From assembly GCA_015680685.1 (NCBI GenBank), contig MNCI01037975.1, forward strand, positions 77,467-141,466: 64,000 nt of DNA, read 5' to 3'. Shown here piece by piece: positions 45,830-56,759 of the stretch (positions are counted from its first letter, which is position 1; each line of letters starts with the position of its first letter). The stretch comes from Gnetum montanum. Lineage: Eukaryota > Streptophyta > Gnetopsida > Gnetales > Gnetaceae. The position numbers and the translations under genes were made by a program. A model generated the notes under the pieces. It did no database searches. It was not told where the DNA came from and worked only from the letters and a program-made list of their open reading frames with translations.

Positions 45830-48572
45830 AGAAGATTAGATGGTCCTTGGCAATGATGGCTCGTGAGGCTCTGAGGTGGCTACGGCTATCCTGCAACGAC
45901 TACAACTTCAGGCAAGAGGCAAAAATCATCCATCAATGCTTTTATTTTTTCCTCCTTGCTTCTAAGATCATGCACCATCCATGTAGCTTCGTCAATGTGG
46001 GTTGGAATGGGCACATCCTAGGGACATGAGATTGTTGAAAACAGCTCCTTCGAGTTAATGAACCAGGTACCAACTATTTGCATTCAATGTCAAACTCCTT
46101 GACTATGTTCTTCAGCTCTTAGTAGTCATTCATCCATTTGGCTAGGTTCTCAGTAATTGATTGTTGATCTCTAAACTATGATTCAAGAACTTCAAGTTTA
46201 GCATTCGCAGTCTCAAGCTTCTACTTGGCATCTTTGTGATACTTGAACTCAGCCTCATATAATAGATATGAGCTAGCCACTTACTTCTCCAACTCTAGTC
46301 ATGGTCATTCAGTAGTTAGCATTACTAGGTTTGCATATCAAAGATTGGGCAATTCCATATATTCTATCATCTCCTCTATTTTCAACTCCTTTAAGCAGAT
46401 CTCCACTTTGTTGTAGGAATAAATCCCATCAACGATTGGTTGCCACATTTCTCTTTCTTGTTGGAGTTTCTAGAGGGCTTCATTTAATTTCACCTTTTTC
46501 ATTTGAATATATTTTTCATTAACTTCCTTTTTTAGGCCAACCTGGTCTCTGTAGCGATTCTTCACTTTTTTGAACTTGAGAGCCTCATTTTTCCAAGCAG
46601 CGATCTCAATGGCAGATTTCTAGTGCAAGGCACACACTTCCTCCATTGACAAATTTCAATTTTTCTAGCCAATTTCCTCAATTTTGTGGTTACCCTAGCA
46701 AGTTTCTCCTACTATTGATGAATAAATTCTTTCATCTAGTCCATCTAAGCATCAACATTTCATAGGCAATAGTTCTATGCAATTAGGGTCTTGTTCTCCT
46801 AGCGCATTTGTATCAAGTCCTTTTGAATTACATACATTTTTTCTTTTGCCATTGACTAGTTGAATATGTTCATAACTACCTCCTTCTCAGCCTCCTAGAA
46901 TCATTCTTGAAGCTATTTGAAAGCTTCATCTCTTGTTATTACTAGGTTGAGAATCATAGGATCTGCAAGTTGGGCATGTAGTTTGGCAACCTCTATGGCT
47001 AAGCGTTGATTTTTTTCTTGAGCCATTTCAAGTTTCCCCTCCAAAATAATGCATTTGCCACTTGCATTTAGCAGCTCTGACTAGGTTTTAGTGATGTCTT
47101 TAAAAAAATTAAAGATATCTGAAATCGGTTGCCTGATTCTCACCAGTCATTCTAGTAACTCTTCATGTTGGGCTACATTTAACTTTTCATTGACCATGCC
47201 TAAGGCCATCTGCACATCTTGAAGTGTAGATACATCTGGTATAGATGTGGTGGGTGCATTCAATTTTTCAGTGACATGATCAGCAACCACTTCAACCACT
47301 ATTTCCTGCCCTTGGTGCTACATCACCAAGATAGTTGCCTCTTCACCTTCCTCCAAATGCACTAAGAAGATGGTAGCATTCCCAAAGATTTCTAGGAATA
47401 AATGGTGTTAAAATAGTGACACCATTACCTCCCAAGCATTGGGATTTAACCTTGTAGGCAATTGCATTCATTGGGTAGAGAAAATTGGAGCACCCCTCTC
47501 CATCTAACTAACTATTTGAGCCACCTCACTAAGGTGACTCATCACTGGTCACTATGCAGATGGATCTTCCCCACTCATTCCGACATGTTTCCCTTGTTCT
47601 CTCAAGAGCTGTTCTCAAATTTTGCACAAATGCTCAATGGCTATGTAGGCCTCTGACGTTATTTCTTGAGTGGGTGGTGGTGGTGGCTACTCCTATTCTT
47701 GAGTCATTGTTGCATGATTTTGGACCATGAGGCCAAAGGATCATGCCTAATGGTATCATTGGAGTAGCAAATGATGCCTATCCTTTTGTAGAGTTTCTAG
47801 ATGAGGCATGGAAAGGGTAAGTTCTTCCTTCCACATTCATTTTTCCTGAAGTGTTTTTCAATCTCTATGTAGATCAATTGTGAAAGTTTGATAGGAAATT
47901 TCTCACTTAGAGTGGTGCATTCTCGAGTAGAGAAGGTGGTCACCTTGCTTGGCCTCACCATTCGATTGATGTGATAGGTTTTAATTTTGAGGTAAATTCA
48001 CTCTATCGATGTGAGCACACCATACTCTTGATGGTTAACCCCTGTAGCATCGCTAGGTCCACCTCATCTTGGTTTCAGGATTTCCTTTTGTGGATAGTTT
48101 TGCTAGCTATGTTCCAATGTTAGGTTACCCAAGTACCTAAGCGATAGCTTCTGCCAAGCAGGACACTTGAATGTGTCATTACCCATGTACCATTTCCCAC
48201 TAGATATGTTTCTCCCATGTACCATTCCCCACTAGATGCTTTCTCAAGGAATGGCTTGAAGTTGATTTCTTAAAGAACTAATCATTGGATCTTTTGGGAC
48301 TTGATGGTGTCTAGTTAGGCTTGAGTCAAAGTGACCTCAAGCCTTGGCACAGGTCCAGGAACTTCTCCTCACTGTGATTATTTAGTCAGCACATCTTTTT
48401 CTAGAATTTGTTAGATAGATTAAACTTTGGGCTCCTCATGAAGAGGTCTCATTGCATGGGTTGCTTTCGATAGTTCTTGGCCTTGCACTTGTTGGCCGCT
48501 TCCAGCTCTGGGCCACTTCTACCATGGTTGAGAGGGTTCTCCTTCTTGTAGGTGATTTTGTTTTGGTGCCAT
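45830..48572 (-). pseudogene. Copy F third ORF, decayed
   Basis: The ATG at 48572-48570 (MAPKQNHLQEGEPSQPW) follows a TTACAG acceptor. It is collinear with the third ORFs of E and G over about 2.7 kb: a domain block around 48250-47750 and a long coiled-coil-coding half, which on the plus strand reads as runs of leucine and serine codons. No open stretch exceeds about 65 codons, so it is a relic. Confidence 0.62.
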
Positions 48573-48634
48573 CTGTAATGAAAATGAGACCATAGATTAG
48601 AAATCATTGTGTAACCTTAGAGTAATTGGGATAC
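48573..48634 (-). other. Copy F mini-intron before the third ORF
   Basis: Minus strand AAAG|GTATCCC, then 62 nt later TTCATTACAG|ATG. Confidence 0.62.
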
Positions 48635-49027
48635 CTTTATCTCTTAAGGATGGTTACACTTTGGCTAAGTTGTGATTATGGCTAATTTTATTATTTCAAT
48701 TATTATTTATTTATGTGTTATCATTAATAAATCATCCAGAAGTTGTTGGAAGGGTTAACTATTGAAAAAGTTGATGTTATATGTTATTAAGGTTATTAAT
48801 CCTTTAGGGGAGTTAGAAAAATTTCAAAAAAATTTCATCAAAAACCTTAAGGTTTGTGGCCCCCACGATAAAGATCTTACCTATAGTAAGTGCAGGATTG
48901 AAAAATGAAGTGATTTGGTTAAGAGGTTGGGAAGTTATGAGCTCTAGAATGTTTTGGGCTCTAAAAAATTACAAAAAATCCCTATGTGTTATGAGTAAAT
49001 GGCAAAAAATTGCAAAGTGTTCAGTAG

Positions 49028-49105
49028 TATATATAGGGTTTTTGGGTTGCATTGACAAGGCCTCATCAATGCAGTCAACTACATCGACGAGGCCTCATCA
49101 ATGCA
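49028..49105 (-). promoter_or_regulatory. Copy F internal promoter-like block
   Basis: The minus strand has CCCTATATATACTAC (TATA at about 49036-49028). Upstream of it are two GCATTGATGAGGCC-type repeats (49045-49100), the palindrome type found in this copy's LTR. The third-ORF ATG is about 455 bp downstream. A G-run (ATCGTGGGGGCC) lies between them at about 48860-48872. Confidence 0.55.
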
Positions 49106-49399
49106 GTTGTTGACCACCATTGATGACTGTTGACTTCGATTAAACTTGCAAAATATAAGGAGTTTCTAAGTGAAATTGGTGTCAAATGAAAGCTTAAAAG
49201 GTCAAGAATAGTATGAAAACATGAGAAGAGGGTGTTGAAGTTCATAAATTTGGACAAATGGAGAAAAATTGATTTAGAGGATGAATGAGATAAAAGGTTA
49301 AGGAGCACTAAGTTGAATACTTAATGGAATATGCGAAAGATAGGATTGTAGGAATGTTAAATGTAAGGAACCTTAACTGACCAAACCAAGAGGTATGCA

Positions 49400-49425
49400 A
49401 GTGGGTCATCCCCATAGTAGGCTCA
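49400..49425 (-). promoter_or_regulatory. Copy F conserved non-coding block
   Basis: The plus strand reads AAGTGGGTCATCCCCATAGT then AGGCTC, the F version of the block shared by all copies. Confidence 0.5.
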
Positions 49426-49537
49426 TGCCCTTTTTGCTTTTGCATAATGTTAATTGAAGAGTTCGTGAGGCCCACAGTCGATTTAAAATCATCTCAACCA
49501 ATTGATGGAGCCAACCGAATTGTGACTCATTAACTTA

Positions 49538-50200
49538 GAAGTGTGCATGTCCAGAGTGTAGTGTGACAAAGTGTATAGAGTCTTTATTCAAGCATATTGT
49601 ACTTGGGCATAAGTGTGAATGGCAATAAATATTGAGCTATTGCATACCGTTGCAACATTCTCCTAGCTTTATTGTTCTACTTAGAATAATGTTTACTATT
49701 TTCTTAGTTCATGTTTACTTTTCCATGCACTTTGCTTTTACTATTGTTAAGCAAAATAAGTATGACTGATTTCAAGCATGTAAGTGTAATTACTTGGTAA
49801 CCTAGTAGTGCTATTACTTGGTTTGCCTAGTAGCGAAGTACTTGGTAATCCCAGTAGTACTTACATAAAGCCTAGGGTGTGTACGAAAGGTTAGCACCAG
49901 ATACTCATTGCCTTAGGATAGAATAGCTTTATCTACTATTTTACGTAGTCTTAGGAATTACTTTCATTCACATTATGTTTACTAGAAGTAAGATGGCCCA
50001 CACAACATCAGTTATCATATACTTTACAGTGAGTTAAACCATACATTTAGATTTCACTAGCTCCTGTGGGAAGCCAATAGTCTTGAACTTTAATCAATTA
50101 CTAGCATAATCACATTGCCTCATCCATGAATTATGATCTGGTCATGCGTGAACACCCATGACTTGTATGGTTGGGTGTTGGATTACTCCACTACTCATTA
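49538..50200 (+). repeat. Copy E 3' LTR, second part
   Basis: Continues the LTR split by F (rejoined: TTCCATAAGTACTTAGAAGT). Contains AGAGTCTTTATTCAAGCATA and ends GGTTGGGTG...CACTACTCATTA. Both parts together give about 836 bp, the family length. This is the right end of the nested stack. Confidence 0.85.
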
Positions 50201-52265
50201 GGTAGCTAACATCCTTTTGCACTATATACTATGCATGGATGCGAGTTGTTCCCATTAACTAAAAAGATGCTACGAGATATGGTGCTAATTAGATGCTCTT
50301 GCACGGCATATTAAGAGGGGTATGCAACTCACACCAACTCACACATTGAGACGATAACTATTAACATCTTTGAATTTAAATTGTAATGGCCAAAATTTCT
50401 ATTGAATTAGGTTTTTTATAGTCAAAATTTCAAGAGTCGTTGAGGCTTTTAGAAGCATAAAAATGTATTCTTTTCAATGCTTTTAAAAGCACATAAACTA
50501 CAAGGTATACTTTTGAAAGCAAAAATTCAAACTTTAAATGATGCTTCCAGAAGGCATAATTTCTATTGATCTTGACATTTTCAAAGTTAGATTTTATATT
50601 GATGGTGAGGATTTTGAAAGGTGAAATTTAAACTATAAATGAGGCTTTTAGAAGCCATAAGATCTACTTCTTTCTAAACTTTTGGAAGACTAGCCAAGTT
50701 TTCAAAACCATAAAAATGTATTATTATTAATGCTTCTAAAAGAGCTCATACCCTTTGAGAAGCCTAAAAGTGAACAAAATAGTGGGCTTCCAAAAGCAAA
50801 AATTTTAACTCTTAATTTGTATTCTAGAAATCTTATTTTAAAAAAAAGTTATCAAGGGGTACAACTCATATCCTCTTATACTCCACTACAAGCATGATCC
50901 AAATTACACCAACTGGCAGTGAGGTTATGATAGCAAATAACTATGAATTTGTAGTAAAAATGAGGCTATTGAAAGCCAAAATTTATATTATTTTTTAGGC
51001 TTAGAGAAGGCCTTGTAGACTTTTGAAATCAAGAGATTAACTTTTTATTAAAACTTCCAGAAGCTTAGAATTTAATTATTTTCAATACTATTGAAAGGAT
51101 TTCTAGGCTTCTAGAAATTAGAATTTGTATCGTAAATGAGGCTTACATAAGCCAAAATTTTTGTAACATTGAATAAGCTTACTAGTTAAATTACTAGTTG
51201 TATGCAATATAGAATTGAACACACAACCTCATACTAGAGATACTTTACCAACAAGTGCATAATTAACTCAACCATGCTCATGTTTTTTTTTTTGACATTT
51301 TTAATAGAAAAAGTTATGCTTTTAGAAGTCAAAATTTACATTGAGACTTTTGCAAGGATAGGCAAGCTTTTAGAAAGAAAATTTTGAACACTTATTAAGG
51401 CTTTTGGAAGCAAAAATTTGTACTTGTAATATGGGTTTTGAAAGTATGCATAGACTTTTGGAATCTAAAAATTATATTGTTTTGATGCCTTGTGGAAGCA
51501 ACAAAAATTTATAGGTTTGATAAACTAAATAAATAACTATGAAAATTTTAGCTTAAATGGAAAAAAATATCTTAAAAGCAGTATAAAATTTGAGAAGCTA
51601 AAAATTATATTGTTTTCATGCCTTGTGGAAGCAACAAAAATTTATGGGTTAGACAAAATAAATAGCTATGAAAATTTAACTTAAATGTAGAAAAATAGCT
51701 TCAAAGCAATATAAACTTTAAGATGATTGATAGCTAAATTCATGATAACGTATGTGTTTAATGTTATTGCATGCAAAATGACATGCCATCATACATATAT
51801 GCATGTGATAACATTGTTTTCCATAACATGCACATGCTATTTATGGTGCCATACCTACCAAATCATATGTAGCATAACTAGCTCATGTCGTAGTATCGCA
51901 AATAAAAGTAAGAAAAATCACTTTCAAAGGCAAGATTTTTCCTTAAAGAGAAAAGGTTATAATGAAAATTAGGTGGACTCAACTTGGATCAAGCCCAAAT
52001 TTTAATAAGCCAATGATGATGGAACCGTTGTTGCTAAGATTGTATACATATGTTTTAAAAGATAGACAATGTACATATTTTTATGGTAGGTATATGAGAT
52101 AGAAATATACAATGAAATGTACATATATTCAAGTAATGGCTTAACTACCTGCATTAATGCATGCAACGAGCTACCTTACCTTTACTGTGCATAAGGTCAA
52201 TGGACTACTTACCTACTTACCTTTACCCCTCATCACGTATTTTGGATACATGTCTTTGAGTTGCA
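50201..52265. other. Unassigned tract with a degenerate short-palindrome array
   Basis: No gene recognised. From about 50430 to 51640 a motif close to GGCTTTTGGAAGCCAAAATT recurs about two dozen times at irregular spacing (for example 50440, 50478, 50645, 50787, 50968, 51146, 51320, 51400, 51620). Its core GCTTTTNNAAGC is nearly self-complementary. If the copia-type LTR at 52277 belongs to an element reading leftwards, this tract would be its interior, but no gag or pol motif is seen. Confidence 0.5.
51473..51722. repeat. Two-copy tandem repeat, about 127-bp unit
   Basis: CTAAAAATTATATTGTTTT through a GCCTTGTGGAAGCAACAAAA stretch to the AATAAATAACTATG region occurs at 51473 and again at 51600 with small differences. 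Confidence 0.75.
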
Positions 52266-52276
52266 CTCTAATACCA
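52266..52276 (-). other. Primer binding site (tRNA-iMet type) of a Ty1/copia-like element
   Basis: The minus strand reads TGGTATTAGAG directly after an LTR ending CTCTAACA. It matches 10 of 11 positions of the complement of initiator-tRNA-Met (TGGTATCAGAG). This primer is usual for Ty1/copia and some chromovirus elements, not Athila. Confidence 0.65.
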
Positions 52277-53575
52277 TGTTAGAGTTTTCTTGACTCATGT
52301 TTTTTTTTTTTTTTGGTTATATTGCTTTCATAACACAACATTATTACATCAAGATTTTTTATAGGGAGATTTACTTGTTGTGATTGATAATAATATTAAT
52401 ATTATAGAGTTGTAAGATCGTAACAATCTTCATAATGGTAAGTGCTCTTCATAGTCTTGATAGTGATGAGTATCGTAAGTCTTACTAATTGAGCTACTTA
52501 CAAATCCTCTTATGATGAGCAAAGTTATGTTGTACTAATTCTATAACTTAGTATTTGTTCCTAGTTCTAGTTATTTGTAATTATCATCTTTGGGCTTGTT
52601 GCATCTCTAGGTCTTCTTATGCTAAGTTCATAAGAACTTTGTGTGCTTTAGTGGTGTTGCTCTTCCTCTTACAATGCACCTTCTTTTGAAGCATATATGC
52701 TTCTTAATTGTAAGCTAAAAATACACTTGCAATTTTTATTCTTAACTTCTTGTATTATGAATACTTGTATTCTGGCTTTTCATAGCTACACTTCTGTACT
52801 TAACTAATTTCTTAATGAACTCAACTTTACATTATTCATTGTACTTCATTAAATCTTCTTTAGCTTAACTTCTTTTTAAACTTTGTTGACCCTCTACTGA
52901 CTTAACTTCTTTGGACTTTCAAAGATACTTCTTTGTAAACCTTTTTCTTTCTTTACCATCATAATCTTCTAAATAACCTTCATTTCTTATTTAAGAAACT
53001 AGACTAGGCTACATATGGTAGAGTTTGGACCTTTTCTTCTTCTTTAGACAACTAGATCTAGTGCTACATGAATTGCTCTTATCTCCTACAATACTTTCTT
53101 CTTAACTTAAATTCACTTCTTTAAACTTTTGGTTATAATGCTTAGGTCCTCGTTATGAACTCTGTGTTTTCTAACATCTTTTCATATTGTTGCATGCTCC
53201 TATTCACTCCTCTAGCATAGGATATTTCACCTTCATAATTTTACAAATCCTTATGATTTATAAACTCTTTTGTATTACAAGAATTATTAGGGTTGTTGTT
53301 CCAATGTCACTTTTTTATATTAATTGACATCACATACTTTACCTTTATTCTTCATCATTCTTCATATTCATATCTTTTTCATTGTTTTTTTTCTATATGT
53401 TACAAAGTGAGGACTTGTGGTCTCTTATGCTTTGTAAAGAGTTATGATTCTTGGTGAATCATCATGACCTTTTATAAATATTATTAGATTAAGTTAAGAA
53501 ACTAATGATTATTACTTAACTTAGGAGTATACTCTAACTAATGATTATTACTTAACTTAGGAGTATACTCTAACA
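52277..53575 (-). repeat. Ty1/copia-like 5' LTR (partner not in window)
   Basis: 1.3 kb bounded by perfect 8-bp inverted ends TGTTAGAG and CTCTAACA, with the primer site on its left. The 3' LTR and coding interior would lie to the left beyond copy E, or are lost. It includes a poly-T run at 52301-52314 and, at its right end, a 36-bp tandem duplication (53502-53573). Only ACATG on the right is available as a possible target duplication. Confidence 0.55.
53502..53573. repeat. Two-copy tandem repeat, 36-bp unit
   Basis: CTAATGATTATTACTTAACT and the next 16 bases (TAGGAGTATACTCTAA) repeated perfectly, abutting the LTR terminus. Confidence 0.92.
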
Positions 53576-54969
53576 ACATGTCTTGTTAATTACTTTACAA
53601 CTCACTACATCTACTTCTCTACTTCATATCGACAGTTCATTGTACTTGATACACATTAGCAAATTTGAATAGAAAGATGTGCAAAGAGTATTAAAGAAGA
53701 TGATGATGATTAGTGCTTTGAAGATCTTCTAACTTGAAAGTTGATACTATAGTAGATGTGAAGTTTAAAAATTATCATTTGAAATGCAGACATTGTTCAT
53801 TGAAAGTAGAGAGTGGTGGAGGCCACTACTACAACCTAGAATTCCATTGAAGATCCTACATCATTAATGTCCAATCTCTAGGAGCTTGATGTACTTGTAG
53901 ATTTGAATTTATTAGTTTATATTTGTACAATAATCTTAACTAATCTCTTTGTTAAAAAGTTATAGATTACAACTATAAGGCTCTCTTTCAGTAGCTAGAA
54001 CTCAGTTTAAGAGTAGATACAATTCTTTTTGAGTAGCTTGAACTAGTTAACAAATACTAATGAGCACTGTAATAGGATTTGTTAACTCCATTTTCAAACA
54101 TGCCATAGCAACTCTAGATTTTAACTCAACCAATATAACAAAGGTAACTTTTTGTTTGTAGAATTTGGACAAATGTTAATGAAGATGTTGCTTTGGTTAT
54201 TGATAAGAAAATAATGACTAAGTATTTCATTTGCATGTTCTTCAAGTTTCTTATATTATTTTATCCCATCTCATTTTTGTTAGATTTAGATTTAGAAAAA
54301 TTCAAATGTACCTCATTACAATGCTATTCTTATTTTAGCTAATGATTTTTCTTGATTACTTTATACAAAGAACATATTACCTTTGGATTTTTCAAGTCCA
54401 AACTAAATCTACTTTGTCCTCTGCTATTGATTTTAAATTTTTGTGTTATAATAGTTAAAATATTTGCAATAGCATCATTTTTGATAACCCATGATGATGA
54501 TTTTGAGCTTGATCTCAAAATTGTAAAGGCAAGCCAACATTAACATTCAAGTAATCCTTGGCTTGTCAATTTTGTATTCTTTCATCGAATGATCCTACAT
54601 GTCAATCCTACTTTTAGTAGTCTGTAGTGTAGTTTCTTAATTTAGATAAGATTCATTGTTTCTATAAAACGTTGCAACAAATTCATTAGCGAGATGGTAA
54701 TGGTGGTTTCACATTTTCATTATACAATTCTTTTTAGTTTTAAGCCCTAACCCTAAGGCTTGAATCACTGTAGATGTAAAAATTTCAATATTTATAATTT
54801 TTTCGTTGATTTGATTAGGAGAGAATATCTTGTTGGCAAAAACTTGATAGGCTAATGAAAATATTAATGGTTATGAACTTTCATGCAAAAATCTCAATTC
54901 ATACCAGCAAACTCTTCCAACATGCAACCTAAAACACATGCATGCAAGACATGGATTCACAATGTTTAT
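53576..54969. other. Stretch without recognised features
   Basis: AT-rich, no credible gene on either strand. The longest frame is a 63-codon plus-strand stretch at 54352-54543 with no recognisable motif. Two telomere-like CCCTAA units at about 54744-54756 are too few to mean anything. Confidence 0.5.
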
Positions 54970-55296
54970 TCATGTAAAATACTTTAGATGATTCATAATG
55001 ACAACAAAATCCTTAGATGCATATTTAAGCTCATGAATATATGTAGTTCCTAATCCAAGTTTACCTACTCCTAGCCTTACTAGTATGTGTTCACCATAAA
55101 CTTTTTGGAGCTTTCTAATAACTTCTCAATTAGCATTAGGACTAGCATCATTAACAATGATAATTTCAAAGTTGATATCCTTGAAATGCTTGAATATTAG
55201 ACATGTGATGAGGGCTATGTTGAGGCATTTGTTGTATGTCAATATTAATATTTTGTATTTGCATTTTTGGTCAAAAGTATTTTTTTGGCTCATCAT
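54970..55296 (-). pseudogene. DPM1: Dolichol-phosphate mannosyltransferase (DPM1) relic, N-terminal part
   Basis: DPM1 moves mannose from GDP-mannose to dolichol phosphate at the endoplasmic reticulum. Read from ATG at 55296 without any frameshift, the minus strand gives KYKILILTYNKCLNIALITC, LIFKHFKDINFEIIIVNDAS, EVIRKLQKVYGEHILVR, KLGLGTTYIHELKYASKD and FVVIMNHLKYF. This follows the family pattern (SIIxPTYNExxNI; LxFExIIVDDxSPDGT; KLGLGTAYxHGLK; FVVIMDADLSHHPKY). One stop lies in the first half (after PNAN) and another after YFT. The metal-binding DADLSH motif has been deleted. The catalytic C-terminal half is not found downstream. About 107 codons run uninterrupted by introns, suggesting a processed copy or a captured exon. 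Confidence 0.8.
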
Positions 55297-55679
55297 TTTC
55301 TTTAGGAAATCTTAGTTTGGTTTTCTATTCAACATTTTTTAGCAACAAAATCTGTGCTTGTACTTATAAGGATTGGTGAAATCCTTTCACAATACAAAAT
55401 TTAAAATCTAATATTTTAGCTTAGGGATGATGCTTTTAATCGAAATTTGGCCTTCCATGTAGGGGTCTATCATTTCAAATGATAGTAGAGTATTGCTAAG
55501 GCTTAGGTTTATAAACCTGATAAAATTCAAGATATAGATGTAGAAGGTTTTCAAATATAATAAAATTTTAGTTTTAGTCAGTTTTATTAACTCTATGAGC
55601 TAGGTAGATTTGGCTACAAGGATGGAACTAGAGATCCTATTAAAGATTTTCAAGAATAATTGATTTTTGGTATCACTTA
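55297..55679. other. Stretch between the DPM1 relic and copy G
   Basis: No recognised gene. A short plus-strand run near 55600 (ELGRFGYKDGTRDPIKDFQ, then a stop) looks protein-like but I cannot assign it. Confidence 0.4.
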
Positions 55680-56524
55680 TGGATGAGTGGTGAGTACCCC
55701 TACGTCCAACCATACAAATCACTAAGCGTTCACACATGATCTAATCAAATTCCATGGACTTATAGCCTTCTAAGTACACTAGTATCTAGGAAGTAAAACG
55801 AACTGTTGCAATTGTTGTATTCCCAATTACATTTGTAAAATGCAAAGATCTAGTTAAGTGCAACTAAGGCATATAATTTTTATCATTTTTATGTTTTTTA
55901 TTTTAAGTCACCAAAGGATGAGAATAATGTATAAAATAAGATAATTAAATTACTAATTTAATTTAATGATTTAATCCTAACTGACCCTAACATAAGTATC
56001 CATTTCCACTTACTGTACACATCCTGAACATGTTTAACGCTACTGGGTTACCAAATGTTAAATGTTACTGGAATTACAAAGCACCAAGCGTATGCTCAAA
56101 GTGGTCATACTTATCTGCTTAATTAATCATTATTTAACCTAGCTTAATTTAGTTTAATTAATGATTTGATTACTTGAAGCATTAAAGTAAATTGCACAAA
56201 CCAGTAAATGCACAAGTAAACAATTAATCTATTTCAAACTGTTGTAAGGTTTATCAAAAAGCTCATCTTTATTTCTGCATAAACTTCTATGCTTAGGTAC
56301 AACAGTGCTTAAATAAATATCTATACACTCTTGACTCCTACTATGGGTACTTAGAAAAATATTCTAACTTTCATGCAAAAAAATTGCAAGATCTTTGCTA
56401 CAACTATGACAAAAAATTCCATAAACATGGTGGGTGAGCATGTATTTATAAGTAAAAATAGACACTACATCAATGGGGCCTAGTCGATGGGGCCCAGTCG
56501 ACGCAACCAATTTATGATTCATCG
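55680..56524 (-). repeat. Copy G 3' LTR
   Basis: 845 bp, TGGATGAGTGG to GATTCATCG (terminal CA changed to CG). The U3 palindromes are TCGATGGGGCCCAGTCGACG-like. TATAAATA is on the minus strand near 56446-56453. A minus-strand AGTCGTGGGGGTA polypurine tract follows at 56525-56537. Confidence 0.88.
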
Positions 56525-56759
56525 TACCCCCACGACTGAATGAAAACTTGTTCTCAAGTTCTTTACAAATTTGGAAAGGTATGGAATAATTAATTGACAA
56601 TCGACATAGGACAAACACAAACAAACACTAAGTGCCCAAGTGTATGGATATACAATCATTACAAAAAATAATTTTATGTTTAGGACTAAAAAATTAAACA
56701 CTAGGATAAAGCTGACAAACACAATCCCTTTCATGGCACAAAGATGATGAAGAAGATTA

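Larger units (their letters stand above)
44649..49532 (-). mobile_element. Copy F: Athila-type element lacking gag, pol and most of one LTR
   Basis: Minus strand, 4.9 kb, flanked by ACTTA (44644-44648 and 49533-49537). It retains the 3' LTR, third ORF, mini-intron and internal promoter. The right end (about 49490-49532, ending GTGACTCATTA) looks like the last few dozen bases of the 5' LTR joined to the spacer. The intact duplication shows that a full element inserted and later lost its middle. Confidence 0.78.

Noticed and set aside
54744-54756. Telomere-like CCCTAACCCTAA
   Set aside because: Two units only, in AT-rich DNA; no array around it.
55590-55660. Possible gene fragment (GYKDGTRDPIKDF)
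   Set aside because: Short run ending in a stop, with no family I can name; kept only as a note in the flanking entry.
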